DNA from: Halomonas sp. HAL1
Lineage (GTDB): Bacteria; Pseudomonadota; Gammaproteobacteria; Pseudomonadales; Halomonadaceae
Assembly: GCF_030544485.1 (NCBI RefSeq)
Contig: NZ_CP130610.1
Location: 1,488,001-1,552,000 of the forward strand
DNA length: 64,000 bases
Direction: 5' to 3'
Made by a program: the position numbers and the translations under genes. This document shows positions 46,926-58,761 of this stretch, one piece after another. How positions within the stretch are numbered: the first letter of the stretch is position 1; every line of letters begins with the position of its first letter. Under the pieces are notes generated by a model. The model saw nothing but the letters and a program-made list of their open reading frames with translations. It did not search any database and was not told the origin of the DNA.

Positions 46926-48860
46926 ATGACTACTGCTACCCACGAACAAGCGACTGATAAATCGGCTAACCACGAAGAAACGCTAGGCTTTCAGACGGAA
47001 GTTAAGCAACTGCTGAATTTGATGATCCACTCTCTGTACTCTAACCGAGAGATTTTCTTACGCGAGCTTATCTCAAATGGCGCCGACGCCTGCGATAAGC
47101 TTCGCTACGCGGCCCTTGATAACGATGCGCTCTATGAAGGCGACAGTGAGTTGCGTATCGAAATCGAGCACGACCACGAATCCAACACTATCACCCTGCG
47201 TGATAACGGTGTAGGCATGAATCGCGAAGATGTGATTGCTAACTTAGGCACCATCGCGCGTTCAGGTACCGCTGAATTTCTCAAGCAACTTTCCGGTGAG
47301 CAGCAGAAAGACGCCAAGTTGATTGGTCAGTTCGGCGTTGGTTTCTACTCAGGCTTTATTATTGCTGATGAAATCGCGGTGCGTACCCGTAAAGCAGGTA
47401 CCGATGCCAGCGCAGGTGTCGAGTGGCGTTCCAAAGGGGAAGGCGAGTTTACCGTTGCTGATATTGAGCGAGCCCAGCACGGGACCGAAATTACCCTGCA
47501 CCTGAAAGAGGACGCCAAAGAGTTCGCCGATGATTACCGTCTACAAAGTCTGGTACGCAAATATTCGGATCATATCGAAGTGCCCGTGCGTATGCCGAAG
47601 ATTGAAACGGCGAAGGACGACGAAGGCAACAGCATTGAGGGTAGTGAAGTAACGACCTGGGAAACCATTAATGAGGCCACGGCGTTATGGTCGCGTCCCA
47701 AGAGCGAGGTTTCCGACGATGAGTACAAGGCGTTCTACAAGCACGTTGCCCACGATTTTTCCGACCCGCTGACCTGGAGTCACAATAAGGTCGAAGGCAA
47801 GCTTGAATATACCAGCCTACTGTATGTGCCAGGGCGTGCACCGTTTGATATGTTCGATCGTGATGGGGCACGAGGAGTGAAGCTCTACGTTCAGCGTGTC
47901 TTCATCATGGACGATGCTGAACAGTTCCTGCCGCTCTATCTGCGCTTTATTAAAGGCGTACTGGACACTCGTGAACTGTCGCTCAACGTTTCTCGTGAAT
48001 TGCTCCAGCAAGACCCCAATGTCGATAAAATCAAGTCGGCGCTCACCAAGCGCGGCTTGGATATGCTCAAGAAGCTTGCTAAGGACAAAGAGCAGTACCA
48101 AACCTTCTGGAATACCTTTGGTAGCGTATTGAAAGAAGGGCCGGGGGAAGATCCGTCTAACCGCGAAAAAATCGCTGGTTTGTTGCGCTTTGCTTCAACC
48201 CACACCGATACGGCTACCCAGGAACATGCGTTGGCTGACTATGTCGAGCGCATGAAAGAAGGCCAGAAGAAGATTTACTACGTCGTGGCTGATAGCTTTA
48301 ATGCAGCGAAAAATAGCCCGCATCTGGAAATCTTCCGTAAAAAAGGCATCGAAGTACTGCTGTTGTCGGATCGTATTGATGACTGGTTGATGAGCCATCT
48401 GACTGAGTTCGATGGCAACACCTTTGCCGATGTCGCCAAGGGCGAGCTTGATCTTGGCGATGTAGAAGATGAAGCAGAGAAGAAAGCCCAGGAAGAGACC
48501 GCTAAAGCGAAAGAGGATCTGGTTAAGCGCGTCAAAGAAGCGCTAGGCGACGGCGTGCAGGAAGTGAAAATCACGCATCGCCTGACCGACTCGCCAGCCT
48601 GTGTAGTGTTACCCGAGCATGAGATGGGCTATCAGATGCGCCGCATTATGGAAGCGGCAGGGCAGCCGCTGCCCGAGGTGAAGCCGATTCTTGAGCTGAA
48701 CCCCAGTCATGCGCTAGTGGCCCGCTTGGAAGGGGCTGAAGGTGATCTGTTCACGCAGCTTTCCTACATCCTGCTGGATCAAGCCATCATTGCTGAAGGC
48801 GGTCATTTGGATGATCCTGCCGCCTACGTGAAGCGTCTTAACAGTGTGCTGACCGCCTAG
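46926..48860 (+). CDS. htpG: Molecular chaperone HtpG (bacterial Hsp90)
   Basis: An ATP-dependent homodimeric chaperone. The 644-residue protein has the GHKL ATPase N-domain (about 18-235) with [32 protein letters not shown] and [11 protein letters not shown], then the middle domain with [12 protein letters not shown], and the C-terminal dimerisation domain. The N-terminus has about 15 extra polar residues before [13 protein letters not shown]. It is driven by a perfect sigma-32 promoter and followed by a strong terminator. Confidence 0.97.
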   Translation: MTTATHEQATDKSANHEETLGFQTEVKQLLNLMIHSLYSNREIFLRELISNGADACDKLRYAALDNDALYEGDSELRIEIEHDHESNTITLRDNGVGMNREDVIANLGTIARSGTAEFLKQLSGEQQKDAKLIGQFGVGFYSGFIIADEIAVRTRKAGTDASAGVEWRSKGEGEFTVADIERAQHGTEITLHLKEDAKEFADDYRLQSLVRKYSDHIEVPVRMPKIETAKDDEGNSIEGSEVTTWETINEATALWSRPKSEVSDDEYKAFYKHVAHDFSDPLTWSHNKVEGKLEYTSLLYVPGRAPFDMFDRDGARGVKLYVQRVFIMDDAEQFLPLYLRFIKGVLDTRELSLNVSRELLQQDPNVDKIKSALTKRGLDMLKKLAKDKEQYQTFWNTFGSVLKEGPGEDPSNREKIAGLLRFASTHTDTATQEHALADYVERMKEGQKKIYYVVADSFNAAKNSPHLEIFRKKGIEVLLLSDRIDDWLMSHLTEFDGNTFADVAKGELDLGDVEDEAEKKAQEETAKAKEDLVKRVKEALGDGVQEVKITHRLTDSPACVVLPEHEMGYQMRRIMEAAGQPLPEVKPILELNPSHALVARLEGAEGDLFTQLSYILLDQAIIAEGGHLDDPAAYVKRLNSVLTA

Positions 48861-48927
48861 TAGGTTCTTACACTAAGGCGCTATTGCTTAGGCGTTAGTA
48901 ACTAACGCTCATATTTATCAGCGCCCA

Positions 48928-48966
48928 AGACGGCCCGTTTGGTTACCCAAGCGGGCCGTCTGTTTT
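48928..48966 (+). terminator. Rho-independent terminator of htpG
   Basis: AGACGGCCCG (48928-48937) pairs with CGGGCCGTCT (48952-48961); the interior can pair further through TTGG and CCAA. TGTTTT follows. Confidence 0.88.
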
Positions 48967-49026
48967 AGTAGGCTAGTTTTGATAAAGTGGGCGTGTACGT
49001 TCTGCGAGACTTATTAGGACACCATC

Positions 49027-50130
49027 ATGGCTGAGCAGCAAATCAAGGTCGCCGTACTCGGAGGCGGTAGTTTCGGTACGGCATTAGCAAGTATTGCCGC
49101 CGATAATGGCGCCCGCGTCCGTCAGTGGATGCGTGACGAAACGCTGGTCGCGCAAATAAATAATGAACACCGTAACGGTCGCTATCTGCCTCATTACGCA
49201 ATGAATCCAGCCGTAGAAGCTTCAACCGATATGCAGGCTGTATTGGCTGATGCCTCCCTGGTGCTGATTGCGATTCCCTCAAAGGCCTTTCGCAGCGTGG
49301 TGCAAGCAGCAAAAGCGTGGCTGAGACCGGAGCAAATTCTGGTAAGTACCACCAAAGGGATTGAGCAGGACGGCTTCTTGCTCATGAGCCAAGTACTTGA
49401 GCAGGAGACAGGCTTTAGCCACATTGGTGTGATTGCAGGGCCTAACTTGGCGTCTGAAATTGCCGATAAACAGTTAACCGCTACGGTCATTGCTAGCGCT
49501 GACCCGTTAACCCGCACGCGGGTTCAGCAAGCGCTGGGCTGCCGTTATTTCCGCGTTTACGCCAGCGATGATCGCCACGGTGTTGAGTTAGGTGGCGCAC
49601 TAAAAAATATTTACGCCATTGCGGCGGGCATGGCGGCGGCGCTGGGTATGGGTGAAAACACCCGCAGTATGTTGATGACCCGCGCACTGGCTGAAATGAG
49701 CCGCTTTGCGGTTGCCCAGGGTGCTAACCCGATGACTTTTTTAGGCTTGGCAGGCGTAGGAGACTTAATCGTTACCTGCTCGTCTAATTTATCGCGTAAC
49801 TACCGGGTTGGTTATGCCATGGGGGAGGGGCGGACGCTTGAAGAAGCCGTTGATTCACTTGGTCAAGTGGCGGAAGGCGTTAATACAGTGAAGCTGGTAT
49901 GTGCTAAAGCGAGCGAAATGGGTGTTTATATGCCGTTGGCGGAAGGGCTTCACCACGTACTGTTTGACGGCGTGCCTGCTCAAGATATGGCGCGTACCCT
50001 GATGATGGGTGAGCAGAGTAGTGATGTAGAGTTTATTCTGCCTCGTGAGGCCGTTCAGCAGGCTCATCGCGACCAAGCCCATCATGACCAGGCTCCTCCC
50101 TCTCAAAAAAACGGAGGCTCGAATGCCTGA
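49027..50130 (+). CDS. gpsA: Glycerol-3-phosphate dehydrogenase [NAD(P)+]
   Basis: Reduces dihydroxyacetone phosphate to sn-glycerol 3-phosphate for phospholipid synthesis. The 367-residue protein has the Rossmann motif [11 protein letters not shown] (11-21), [16 protein letters not shown], the catalytic-Lys segment [12 protein letters not shown] and [13 protein letters not shown]. coli GpsA is 339 residues; the extra C-terminal ~25 residues are polar and contain HRDQA and HHDQA in tandem. AGGA lies upstream of the ATG. The end overlaps sixA by 8 bases. Confidence 0.95.
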   Translation: MAEQQIKVAVLGGGSFGTALASIAADNGARVRQWMRDETLVAQINNEHRNGRYLPHYAMNPAVEASTDMQAVLADASLVLIAIPSKAFRSVVQAAKAWLRPEQILVSTTKGIEQDGFLLMSQVLEQETGFSHIGVIAGPNLASEIADKQLTATVIASADPLTRTRVQQALGCRYFRVYASDDRHGVELGGALKNIYAIAAGMAAALGMGENTRSMLMTRALAEMSRFAVAQGANPMTFLGLAGVGDLIVTCSSNLSRNYRVGYAMGEGRTLEEAVDSLGQVAEGVNTVKLVCAKASEMGVYMPLAEGLHHVLFDGVPAQDMARTLMMGEQSSDVEFILPREAVQQAHRDQAHHDQAPPSQKNGGSNA

Positions 50131-50602
50131 TATGTTGATCATGCGCCATGGCGAGGCTGGGCCAGGGTATCCCGATCATGCGCGCCGCTTAACGCCCCGC
50201 GGTGAGCGTGAGGCGGAAAAAATGGCGCGCTGGCTGGCCGAGCGTGTGGCGGCTGGCGAACTGCCAATGCCAATACTGTATGCCAGCCCCTACGCACGAG
50301 CGCAACAAACCGCGCAAACGCTGTGCGACGCGCTGGGTACTCCCCTTGAGACGCTAGATTTTATCACCCCTGAGGACTCACCCAGCGCTGTGAGCGACTG
50401 GCTGCTTGAACAGCCTGAGGGCACACCGATTATGCTGGTTAGTCATATGCCGCTGGTGGGCGATTTAGCGGGGCTGTTGGTCGAGGGTAGCCCTGCCCAA
50501 GGCATTGGCTTTCCTACCGCCGCCATCGCCGAGTTTGAAGCCGAGGTATGGGCGGCAGGCTGCGCGCAGCTGAAGCGGTTTACCCAGCCCAGCCAGCTTT
50601 GA
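50123..50602 (+). CDS. sixA: Phosphohistidine phosphatase SixA
   Basis: A small histidine phosphatase (159 residues) with the phosphate-acceptor motif MRHGEA near the N-terminus and a second His in [12 protein letters not shown]. coli SixA removes phosphate from histidines, notably on the nitrogen phosphotransferase protein NPr. The ATG at 50123 has CGGAGG upstream, inside the end of gpsA, so the two are coupled. It converges on gatB, with a terminator hairpin between. Confidence 0.92.
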   Translation: MPDMLIMRHGEAGPGYPDHARRLTPRGEREAEKMARWLAERVAAGELPMPILYASPYARAQQTAQTLCDALGTPLETLDFITPEDSPSAVSDWLLEQPEGTPIMLVSHMPLVGDLAGLLVEGSPAQGIGFPTAAIAEFEAEVWAAGCAQLKRFTQPSQL

Positions 50603-50615
50603 TGGCCATAAAGAC

Positions 50616-50642
50616 CAAAAAGCGGCTGCCGGGGCAGCCGCT
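50616..50642 (-). terminator. Terminator of the gat operon
   Basis: AGCGGCTGCC (50621-50630) and GGCAGCCGCT (50633-50642) form a strong hairpin. On the minus strand it is followed by TTTTTGG, giving a U-tract after gatB. On the plus strand there is no T-run, so sixA termination is less certain. Confidence 0.82.
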
Positions 50643-50669
50643 AATGTCTTGCATCGCCCACCGCTGATA

Positions 50670-52124
50670 TTACAACAGCGCGTCGAGCTTCTCTTTTAGC
50701 AAGCCATTGACCTGCTGCGGGTTGGCGGTGCCACGCGAGGCTTTCATTACCTGACCGACAAAGTAACCGATCATCTTGCCGCGTTTTTCCGGCTCTGAAT
50801 CACGATACTGGGCAACCTGGGCGGGGCTGTCGGCGATTACTTGATCAATCATCGCTTCAATCGCGCCGGTATCCGTTACTTGTTTGAGCCCTTTGGCATC
50901 AATAATAGCGTCGGCGGACTCGCCCTGGCCATTCCACAGCGCCTGGAAAACCTCTTTTGCCGCTTTACCGTTGATGGTGTCGTCCAGCACGCGACTGATT
51001 AGCTCGCCTAGCTGGTGCGCCGAAATCGGGCTGTTGGCAATGCTCAGGTTTTCGCGATTAAGGGCGCCGGAAAGCTCGCCCTGTACCCAGTTAGCCGACT
51101 GCTTGGCATCGCCACACTCGTTATGCACGGCCTCAAAGAACTCGGCCATATCGCGGCTGGCTGAAATGACATTGGCGTCATAAGCAGATAGCCCCAGCTC
51201 GTTTTGGAAGCGTTCGCGCTTATCGGCAGGCAGTTCAGGCAATTGGCTGCGTAAGTGATCCAAGTAGGCTTGATCAAGCACTACCGGCAGCAGGTCAGGG
51301 CAGGGGAAGTAGCGATAGTCGTTGGCTTCTTCCTTGGTGCGCATGCTGCGGGTTTCATCGCGATCTGGGTCGAATAGGCGCGTTTCTTGAACCACGCTGC
51401 CGCCATCTTCGATTAGCTCAATTTGACGCTCAACTTCAAACGCAATTGCACGTTCGACGAAGCGGAAGGAGTTAACGTTTTTAATCTCTGCGCGCGTACC
51501 AAAGGCCTCCTGTCCCGTGGGACGCACTGAAACGTTAACGTCGCAGCGCATTGAGCCTTCCGCCATGTTGCCGTCAGAAATGCCCAGGTAGGTGACGATC
51601 GAGTGAATCGCCTTGAGATACGCCGCGGCCTCTTTCGCGCTACGCATATCGGGCTCTGAAACGATTTCCAGCAGCGGTGTGCCCGCCCGGTTCAGGTCAA
51701 TGCCGGTCATGCCATGAAAATCTTCATGCAGCGATTTGCCAGCATCCTCTTCAAGATGAGCATGGTGAATGCGGATACATTTGGTGCTGCCATCTTCCAG
51801 GGTAATCTCAATGTCGCCAGGCCCGACGATGGGATGGTACATCTGGCTGGTCTGATAGCCCTTGGGTAGGTCGGGGTAAAAGTAGTTCTTACGGTCAAAC
51901 ACCGACACTTCAGCGATATCCGCATGTACTGCCAAGCCGAACTGGACGGCCATCGCCACCGCCTGTTCGTTAAGCACCGGCAATGTGCCGGGCAGGCCTA
52001 AATCGACCGCGCACGCTTGGGTGTTGGGCTCAGCGCCAAACGCCGTTGAGGCACCGGAGAAAATTTTTGAACGCGTTGCGAGCTGAACGTGGACTTCAAG
52101 CCCAATCACGGTTTCCCATTGCAT
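50670..52124 (-). CDS. gatB: Asp/Glu-tRNA amidotransferase subunit B
   Basis: The kinase/tRNA-binding subunit of GatCAB, which converts misacylated Glu-tRNA(Gln) and/or Asp-tRNA(Asn) to the correct amides. The 484-residue protein starts [17 protein letters not shown] and has [52 protein letters not shown] and a C-terminal YqeY domain. The ATG at 52124 overlaps the gatA stop (TAATG) and has GAGGAG upstream. An in-frame upstream extension to 52166 lies inside gatA and is unlikely. Confidence 0.97.
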   Translation of the reverse strand: MQWETVIGLEVHVQLATRSKIFSGASTAFGAEPNTQACAVDLGLPGTLPVLNEQAVAMAVQFGLAVHADIAEVSVFDRKNYFYPDLPKGYQTSQMYHPIVGPGDIEITLEDGSTKCIRIHHAHLEEDAGKSLHEDFHGMTGIDLNRAGTPLLEIVSEPDMRSAKEAAAYLKAIHSIVTYLGISDGNMAEGSMRCDVNVSVRPTGQEAFGTRAEIKNVNSFRFVERAIAFEVERQIELIEDGGSVVQETRLFDPDRDETRSMRTKEEANDYRYFPCPDLLPVVLDQAYLDHLRSQLPELPADKRERFQNELGLSAYDANVISASRDMAEFFEAVHNECGDAKQSANWVQGELSGALNRENLSIANSPISAHQLGELISRVLDDTINGKAAKEVFQALWNGQGESADAIIDAKGLKQVTDTGAIEAMIDQVIADSPAQVAQYRDSEPEKRGKMIGYFVGQVMKASRGTANPQQVNGLLKEKLDALL

Positions 52125-53584
52125 TAGGCGTACTCCTCGGCAAAGGCAGGACGTTGTAGGTGCCAATCGGTCGCTTGTTGAAACTGGTGAGCGACATTCA
52201 GCAGCTGTGCTTCGGCAAAGTGGGTGCCGAGAATTTGCAGGCCCACCGGTCGACCATTGGAAAAGCCAGCCGGTACGCTGATGCCGGGGATGCCCGCCAG
52301 GTTAACCGCGATGGTGTAGATGTCCTGAAGGTACATCGACACGGGATCTTTTTTAGCGCCTAGGTCGAAAGCAGGCGTGGGAGAGGCCGGGCCCATCAGC
52401 ACATCCACATCTTCAAAGGCGTCTAGGAAGTCTTGGCGGATCAAGCGGCGTACTTTTTGCGCCTTGGTGTAGTAGGCGTCAAAAAAACCTTCCGACAGCG
52501 TGTGGGTGCCGATCAGGATGCGCCGCTTGACCTCTTCACCGAAGCCTTCAGCCCGCGAGCGGGTATACAGATCAATCAAATCGCTGGGATTGTCGCAGCG
52601 ATGGCCAAAGCGCACACCGTCATAGCGCGACAGGTTCGAAGAGGCTTCGGCAGGGGCGATAACGTAGTAAGCCGGAATCGCATAGTGCGTATGCGGTAGG
52701 CTGACTTCGCGCACTGTCGCGCCCAGGGACTCGTACACTTTCACTGCTTCGCGGACGGCCTTTTCAACATCGGGATCTAAGCCATCGCCAAAATACTCTT
52801 TAGGCAGACCAATCTTTAAGCCTGAGAGCGGAGCGTTAAGGCTTTCCACGTAGTCCGGTACGCCGCGGGTGACGCAGGTAGAGTCACGGCCGTCGTGACC
52901 GGCAATAACGCCCAGCAGGTGTGCGCAATCTTCGGCGCTGCGCGCCATGGGGCCTGCCTGATCAAGGCTTGAAGCGTAGGCAATAATGCCAAAGCGTGAC
53001 ACTCGGCCATAAGTAGGCTTCAAGCCAGTGATGCCGCAAAACGCCGCCGGTTGGCGGATGGAGCCGCCGGTATCGGTGCCCATGGCGGCAGGTACCAAGC
53101 CAGCCGCGACCGCTGCCGCGCTGCCGCCGGAGCTGCCGCCCGGCACCGCGGTCAAATCCCAAGGGTTTTTGACCGGGCCGTAGTAGCTGTTTTCGTTGGA
53201 CGAGCCCATGGCGAACTCATCCATATTGGTTTTGCCCAGACTAATCGTGCCCGCTGCGTACAGCTTTTCAACGACGGTGGCATTGTAGGGGGCGATAAAA
53301 TTATCCAGCATTTTTGAGCCGCAACTGGTTTTTACATCGCGAGTACAAAAAATATCTTTAAGCGCCAGAGGAATGCCTACCAGCGGCCCTGCAGTGCCCG
53401 CCGCCCGGGCGTTATCTGCTATTTCAGCTTGCTTCAGCGCTTGCTCAGCGGTCACGCTGATAAAACTGTTCAATTTGCCGTCAGCTTTTTCAATGCGCTG
53501 CAAATAGTGAGCGGTCAGCTCTCGGCTTGAGAACTCGCCGCTTTTTAAGGCAGCAGCGAGTTGCGTTAATGTTTTCTCATACAT
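52124..53584 (-). CDS. gatA: Asp/Glu-tRNA amidotransferase subunit A
   Basis: The glutaminase subunit of GatCAB. The 486-residue amidase-signature protein has the Ser-cis-Ser-Lys triad at Lys76 (LALKDIF), Ser151 ([10 protein letters not shown]) and Ser175 ([12 protein letters not shown]). Other conserved blocks are [12 protein letters not shown] and [13 protein letters not shown]. It is the middle gene of gatC-gatA-gatB, 71 bases after gatC. Confidence 0.97.
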   Translation of the reverse strand: MYEKTLTQLAAALKSGEFSSRELTAHYLQRIEKADGKLNSFISVTAEQALKQAEIADNARAAGTAGPLVGIPLALKDIFCTRDVKTSCGSKMLDNFIAPYNATVVEKLYAAGTISLGKTNMDEFAMGSSNENSYYGPVKNPWDLTAVPGGSSGGSAAAVAAGLVPAAMGTDTGGSIRQPAAFCGITGLKPTYGRVSRFGIIAYASSLDQAGPMARSAEDCAHLLGVIAGHDGRDSTCVTRGVPDYVESLNAPLSGLKIGLPKEYFGDGLDPDVEKAVREAVKVYESLGATVREVSLPHTHYAIPAYYVIAPAEASSNLSRYDGVRFGHRCDNPSDLIDLYTRSRAEGFGEEVKRRILIGTHTLSEGFFDAYYTKAQKVRRLIRQDFLDAFEDVDVLMGPASPTPAFDLGAKKDPVSMYLQDIYTIAVNLAGIPGISVPAGFSNGRPVGLQILGTHFAEAQLLNVAHQFQQATDWHLQRPAFAEEYA

Positions 53585-53655
53585 GACCCGGAAGCTCCGT
53601 TCAGGGGCGAAAAAAAGAGGCGGTGTGGGTGGCTCGGGTTAGCTCGGCAACGTTG

Positions 53656-53943
53656 TTATTCAACGACGCGAGGCACCAGATACAAGCCGTTTTCCACTGC
53701 CGGAGCACAGCGCTGAAAAGTGTCGCGCTGGTTAGATTCGGTGACTTCATCGGCGCGCAGTCGCTGGGTTGCATCTAAGGGATGGGCGAGCGGCTTAACG
53801 CCTTCAGTATCAAGGCTTTGTAGCTGGTCGACCATGTCCAGAATCCGGCTTAGGTCTTCTACAAAGCCGCTGGCTTGGTCATCGCTGACGGCGAGTCGGG
53901 CCAAGTGAGCGGCCCGGCGCACATGAGATTCTTCAAGCGCCAT
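53656..53943 (-). CDS. gatC: Asp/Glu-tRNA amidotransferase subunit C
   Basis: A 95-residue subunit that wraps and stabilises GatA. It starts [21 protein letters not shown], with the typical LARLAV motif, then [19 protein letters not shown] and the C-terminal [10 protein letters not shown]. The ATG at 53943 has GAGGAA 8 bases upstream; the frame is open upstream to 54156 but without a plausible start. It is first in the gat operon and divergent from mreB. Confidence 0.96.
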   Translation of the reverse strand: MALEESHVRRAAHLARLAVSDDQASGFVEDLSRILDMVDQLQSLDTEGVKPLAHPLDATQRLRADEVTESNQRDTFQRCAPAVENGLYLVPRVVE

Positions 53944-54159
53944 GATCGATATTCCTCGTAAACGTAATTGAACAATACCCGCTTTAAGCGGTATACATAC
54001 CGATATCAAAAAAACGTCTTGTGTCGCAGACGTGGAAAATAGCCGCAAAAGGTACCACATCTTGGCCTTAACGGGCAGTATTAGGCACGACTCGTGCTTG
54101 CTGCCAGGGGGTTGCGGTGATACCGTTTGCATCCGCACAGGGTTCCCGGTCTGCACTAG

Positions 54160-55209
<1,050 letters not shown>

Positions 55210-55232
55210 TCGCAGCGGTTAATTGCGGGGGA

Positions 55233-56162
55233 TTGCCTATTAAACCGCTGTTTTCGCACGGGCCACTGCCGGGCTATCGGCTGTTTTTTTGCGTATTGGC
55301 TGCCAGTGCTTTGATGTTTGTCGACCAGCGTTTCACGCGTATGGAACAAGTGCGCGCGCAACTGTCGACAGTTGTTGCCCCTATCCAATGGGTGGTTAGC
55401 GTGCCTAGCGACCTGTTGAATTGGGGGTCGCTGGCGCTTTCTGATCAGCAGGCTCTGGTGGATGAAAACCGCCGCCTGCGTGAGCAGATCCTTACCCTTT
55501 CCCATCGTGGTCAGCGAATGGCGAATTTAACAGCGGAAAACAGCGAGCTGCGCGAATTGCTGAGGGCCGCTGAACGTCGTGATATTCCCTATATCACAGC
55601 GGAGCTTTTATCGCTGGATAATGACCCTTTTAGTCATCAAATGGTGGTTAACCGTGGGCACCGTAATGGCACCTACGTGGGGCAGCCGGTGATTGATGCC
55701 TCTGGCTTGGTGGGTCAAATTACCGCTGTCTCTGCCTACTCTAGTCGCGTGCTGCTGTTGGCGGATGCCAGTCATGCCTTGCCGGTCCAGTTAAATCGTA
55801 ATGGTTTACGCTTTATTGTTCAGGGGGCAGGGCGTTACAGCAGTGTTAATGTGATGCATGTCCCCGATACGGCGGATATTCGCGAGGGTGACTTGCTGAC
55901 CACTTCAGGGTTAGCGGGGCGTTTCCCGCCGGGTTATCCCGTCGCACGCGTAACAGAGGTTTTCCACGACCCTGGTCAGCCCTTTGCGCGTGTAACGGCC
56001 GAACCCATGGCGCAGTTACAACGTTCGCGCCACTTCTTGCTGCTTTTTCCGCCTCCGCGAGTGGAAGTGGAAGAGCATGCGTGGGATGAAACGCTGGATA
56101 TCTCGGCGGAGGCGTTACGCTCCTCGCTACGGCTTGCTAATCCCGATCAAGAGGTGCCCTGA
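55233..56162 (+). CDS. mreC: Rod shape-determining protein MreC
   Basis: A bitopic protein linking MreB to periplasmic wall synthases. The 309-residue protein has a short cytoplasmic start, one transmembrane helix (about 15-31), a coiled coil (about 75-115) and a periplasmic beta domain with RGHRNGTYVGQPVID, GLVGQI, LLADASHALPVQ and GDLLTTSGLAGRFPPGYPV. It appears to start with TTG 55233 after GCGGGGGA; this aligns with the E. coli N-terminus (MKPIFSRGP). It lies 23 bases after mreB. Confidence 0.95.
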   Translation: MPIKPLFSHGPLPGYRLFFCVLAASALMFVDQRFTRMEQVRAQLSTVVAPIQWVVSVPSDLLNWGSLALSDQQALVDENRRLREQILTLSHRGQRMANLTAENSELRELLRAAERRDIPYITAELLSLDNDPFSHQMVVNRGHRNGTYVGQPVIDASGLVGQITAVSAYSSRVLLLADASHALPVQLNRNGLRFIVQGAGRYSSVNVMHVPDTADIREGDLLTTSGLAGRFPPGYPVARVTEVFHDPGQPFARVTAEPMAQLQRSRHFLLLFPPPRVEVEEHAWDETLDISAEALRSSLRLANPDQEVP

Positions 56163-56650
56163 TGGCGCGCGCACCGGTTGTGCCTATTTTAGCTATTTGG
56201 CTAAGCCTGCTATTGGCGTTATGTTTGCAAGTCATGCCGCTGGCCGATGGCTGGCAGGTATATCGGCCTGAATGGCTGGGGCTTATGCTAATTTACTGGT
56301 GTATGCGAGCTCCCGACAGAGTCGGCGTTTTTCATGGCTTTGTGCTAGGCATTTTGATGGATTTAATCGAAGGCACCGCGCTTGGGCAGCATGCCCTCAT
56401 CTATTCGCTCTTAGCGTTCCTTTGTGCATTGGTGTACCCACGCTTCCGGGCTTATTCACTGGTACAACAGTCGGCTCTCGTGTTGGTGTTGCTCGGCTTA
56501 GTGCAGCTCGTCGCGCAGTGGCTGCGCACCATCGTGGGTGATTTTTCGATTCACCTGGCCTTTTTAATTCCCTCGCTGATCAGTGCATTTTTATGGCCGT
56601 GGCTTTCTACCATGTTCCAAGCATTTGAGCGTCGGTTGGCCGCTTCATGA
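56162..56650 (+). CDS. mreD: Rod shape-determining protein MreD
   Basis: A 162-residue polytopic membrane protein with about five helices, the third partner of MreBC. The segment [20 protein letters not shown] with [12 protein letters not shown] is typical of MreD. The ATG shares one base with the mreC stop (TGATG), and its own stop overlaps the maf start (ATGA). Confidence 0.95.
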   Translation: MARAPVVPILAIWLSLLLALCLQVMPLADGWQVYRPEWLGLMLIYWCMRAPDRVGVFHGFVLGILMDLIEGTALGQHALIYSLLAFLCALVYPRFRAYSLVQQSALVLVLLGLVQLVAQWLRTIVGDFSIHLAFLIPSLISAFLWPWLSTMFQAFERRLAAS

Positions 56651-57228
56651 CTGCACCTGTCTTATGCTTAGCGTCTGCCTCACCACGCCGTCGCGCCTTG
56701 CTGGAATCTATTGGTGTGTCGGTTACGGTTCACCCCTGTGATATTGATGAGACACCGCTGGTTGGTGAGTCGGCCCAAGCGTATGTACAGCGCTTAGCGA
56801 TTGCCAAAGCCAAGGCGGCATCCCCCCTAACTGACTTACCTACGTTAGGGTCAGATACCGCTGTCGTCGTTGATGGGCGAATTCTAGGTAAACCGGTGGA
56901 TGCCGAGCAGGGGGCTGATATGCTGCGGCTGCTTTCCGGTAGGCAGCATGAAGTGCTGACCGCCGTGGCGGTGAGTGGGCCTGAAGGTATGCTCTCCTGC
57001 TGCGTGACCACCCAGGTGACCATGCGAGAATTAGAAGCACATGAGATTGTTGCCTACTGGCGTACCGGCGAGCCCGCTGATAAGGCAGGTGGGTACGCAA
57101 TACAGGGATTAGCAGCCATATTTGTAAAACAGATTCATGGCAGTCATTCGGCGGTGGTAGGGCTACCACTGTTTGAGACGACACACTTGCTACGCCGACA
57201 GGGAGTCCCCATCTGGCAGCGCGTTTAA
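56647..57228 (+). CDS. maf: Maf-family nucleotide pyrophosphatase (YhdE type)
   Basis: A 193-residue house-cleaning enzyme that hydrolyses dTTP, UTP and modified nucleotides. Family blocks are [13 protein letters not shown] at the N-terminus, [11 protein letters not shown] (catalytic Asp) and [17 protein letters not shown], which marks the YhdE rather than the YceF subgroup. It overlaps mreD by 4 bases and precedes rng, the usual order (mreBCD-yhdE-rng). Confidence 0.94.
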   Translation: MTAPVLCLASASPRRRALLESIGVSVTVHPCDIDETPLVGESAQAYVQRLAIAKAKAASPLTDLPTLGSDTAVVVDGRILGKPVDAEQGADMLRLLSGRQHEVLTAVAVSGPEGMLSCCVTTQVTMRELEAHEIVAYWRTGEPADKAGGYAIQGLAAIFVKQIHGSHSAVVGLPLFETTHLLRRQGVPIWQRV

Positions 57229-57295
57229 CTCCCTCTGGATGAGAGCGCCGCCTAGATCGCTGGCAAGGAATACGTCAACCAACAAGGAATTTTGC

Positions 57296-58759
57296 ATGAG
57301 CGGTGAAGTTCTCATCAATTTAACGCCAATGGAAACCCGCGTCGCGCTGGTTGAAAATGGTGTTTTGCAAGAGGCACTGATCGAGCGTTCCCGTCGGCGT
57401 GGTATCGTGGGCAATATCTACAAAGGCAAAGTAGTGCGTGTGCTGCCTGGAATGCAGGCTGCTTTTGTTGATATTGGCTTAGAGCGGGCGGCGTTTATTC
57501 ATGCCCATGAAGTAATGCCGCCAGGTACGCCTCCAGATGAGCAGCAAACTATCGGTCAGTTGCTTCACGAGGGGCAGGCGCTGGTGGTACAGGCCACTAA
57601 AGATCCTATTGGTAGCAAAGGGGCGCGCTTAACCACGCACCTTTCGATCCCTTCCCGTTATTTGGTCTACATGCCGGACTCGCCGCACCATGGCGTATCG
57701 CAGCGCATTGAAGATGAGCGTGAACGCGAGCGCTTAAAGGCACTGCTGGATAGCAGCGTAGCAGAGCAAACGCTGGAAGTGACGGGTGGCTTTATTGTTC
57801 GCACCGCCGCTGAAGGGGTGGGCGATGAAGAACTGAAAGGCGATATGTATTTCTTGCTGCGTCTATGGCGCAAGGTAAGTGAGCGTAAAGTTACCGCGAC
57901 GCCCCAAAGCGTGATTTATGATGATTTACCGCTCTTTATGCGTACGCTACGCGACGTTATGCGCGACGATATCGAAAAAGTGCGTATCGACTCACGAGAA
58001 AACTTCGTCAAGCTGGTAGAGTTTGCTGAAGAGTTTATGCCTGCTGCGGTTGAGCGTATTGAGTACTACCCCGGCGAGCGCCCCATCTTTGATCTCTACA
58101 GCGTCGAAGATGAGATCCAGAAAGCGTTAGGCCGTAAGGTACAGCTCAAGTCTGGTGGCTATTTGGTCATTGACCCCACTGAGGCCATGACCACCATTGA
58201 TGTGAATACCGGTGGTTATGTGGGGCACCGCAATCTTGAAGAGACCATTTTCAAGACCAATCTTGAAGCAGCGACGGCGATTGCCCGCCAGCTTCGGCTG
58301 CGTAATCTGGGCGGCATTATCATTATCGACTTTATCGATATGATTGATGTTGAGCATCAGCGGCAGGTATTGCGGGTGCTGGAAAAAGCCTTAGAGCGCG
58401 ATCACGCCAAAACCAAGTGTACCGGCGTCACCGAACTAGGCCTTGTTCAGCTTACTCGTAAGCGTACCCGGGAAAGTTTGGAGCAGACGCTCTGTGAAGC
58501 CTGCCCCACTTGCAGTGGCCGTGGAACGCTGAAAACCCCGGAAACGGTCTGCTATGAAATCTTTCGCGAGATTCTCCGAGAGGAGCGCGCCTACAGTGCC
58601 GAAACTTACATGGTGCTTGCCTCGCAGTCAGTCGTTGATCGTCTATTAGATGAGGAGTCAGCTGCGGTAGCAGACCTGGAGACATTTATTAATAAAACGA
58701 TCCGCTTCCAGGTTGAACAGCACTACTCCCAAGAGCAGTACGATATCGTACTGATGTAA
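57296..58759 (+). CDS. rng: Ribonuclease G
   Basis: An endoribonuclease for 16S rRNA 5' maturation and mRNA decay. The 487-residue protein has an S1 domain (about 37-125) with GNIYKGKVVRVLPGMQAAFV, catalytic Asp302 (TTIDVNTGGYVG) and Asp345 (IIIIDFIDM), and the zinc link CPTCSG (403-408). It lacks the long C-terminal scaffold of RNase E and is near the E. coli RNase G length (489). The ATG at 57296 has AAGGAA upstream; the longer open frame overlaps maf and is not credible. Confidence 0.96.
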   Translation: MSGEVLINLTPMETRVALVENGVLQEALIERSRRRGIVGNIYKGKVVRVLPGMQAAFVDIGLERAAFIHAHEVMPPGTPPDEQQTIGQLLHEGQALVVQATKDPIGSKGARLTTHLSIPSRYLVYMPDSPHHGVSQRIEDERERERLKALLDSSVAEQTLEVTGGFIVRTAAEGVGDEELKGDMYFLLRLWRKVSERKVTATPQSVIYDDLPLFMRTLRDVMRDDIEKVRIDSRENFVKLVEFAEEFMPAAVERIEYYPGERPIFDLYSVEDEIQKALGRKVQLKSGGYLVIDPTEAMTTIDVNTGGYVGHRNLEETIFKTNLEAATAIARQLRLRNLGGIIIIDFIDMIDVEHQRQVLRVLEKALERDHAKTKCTGVTELGLVQLTRKRTRESLEQTLCEACPTCSGRGTLKTPETVCYEIFREILREERAYSAETYMVLASQSVVDRLLDEESAAVADLETFINKTIRFQVEQHYSQEQYDIVLM

Positions 58760-58761
58760 TC

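Noticed and set aside
57173-57295. N-terminal extension of RNase G into maf
   Set aside because: The extra residues have no homology, and the ATG at 57296 matches the family start MSGEVLIN-like and has a ribosome site.
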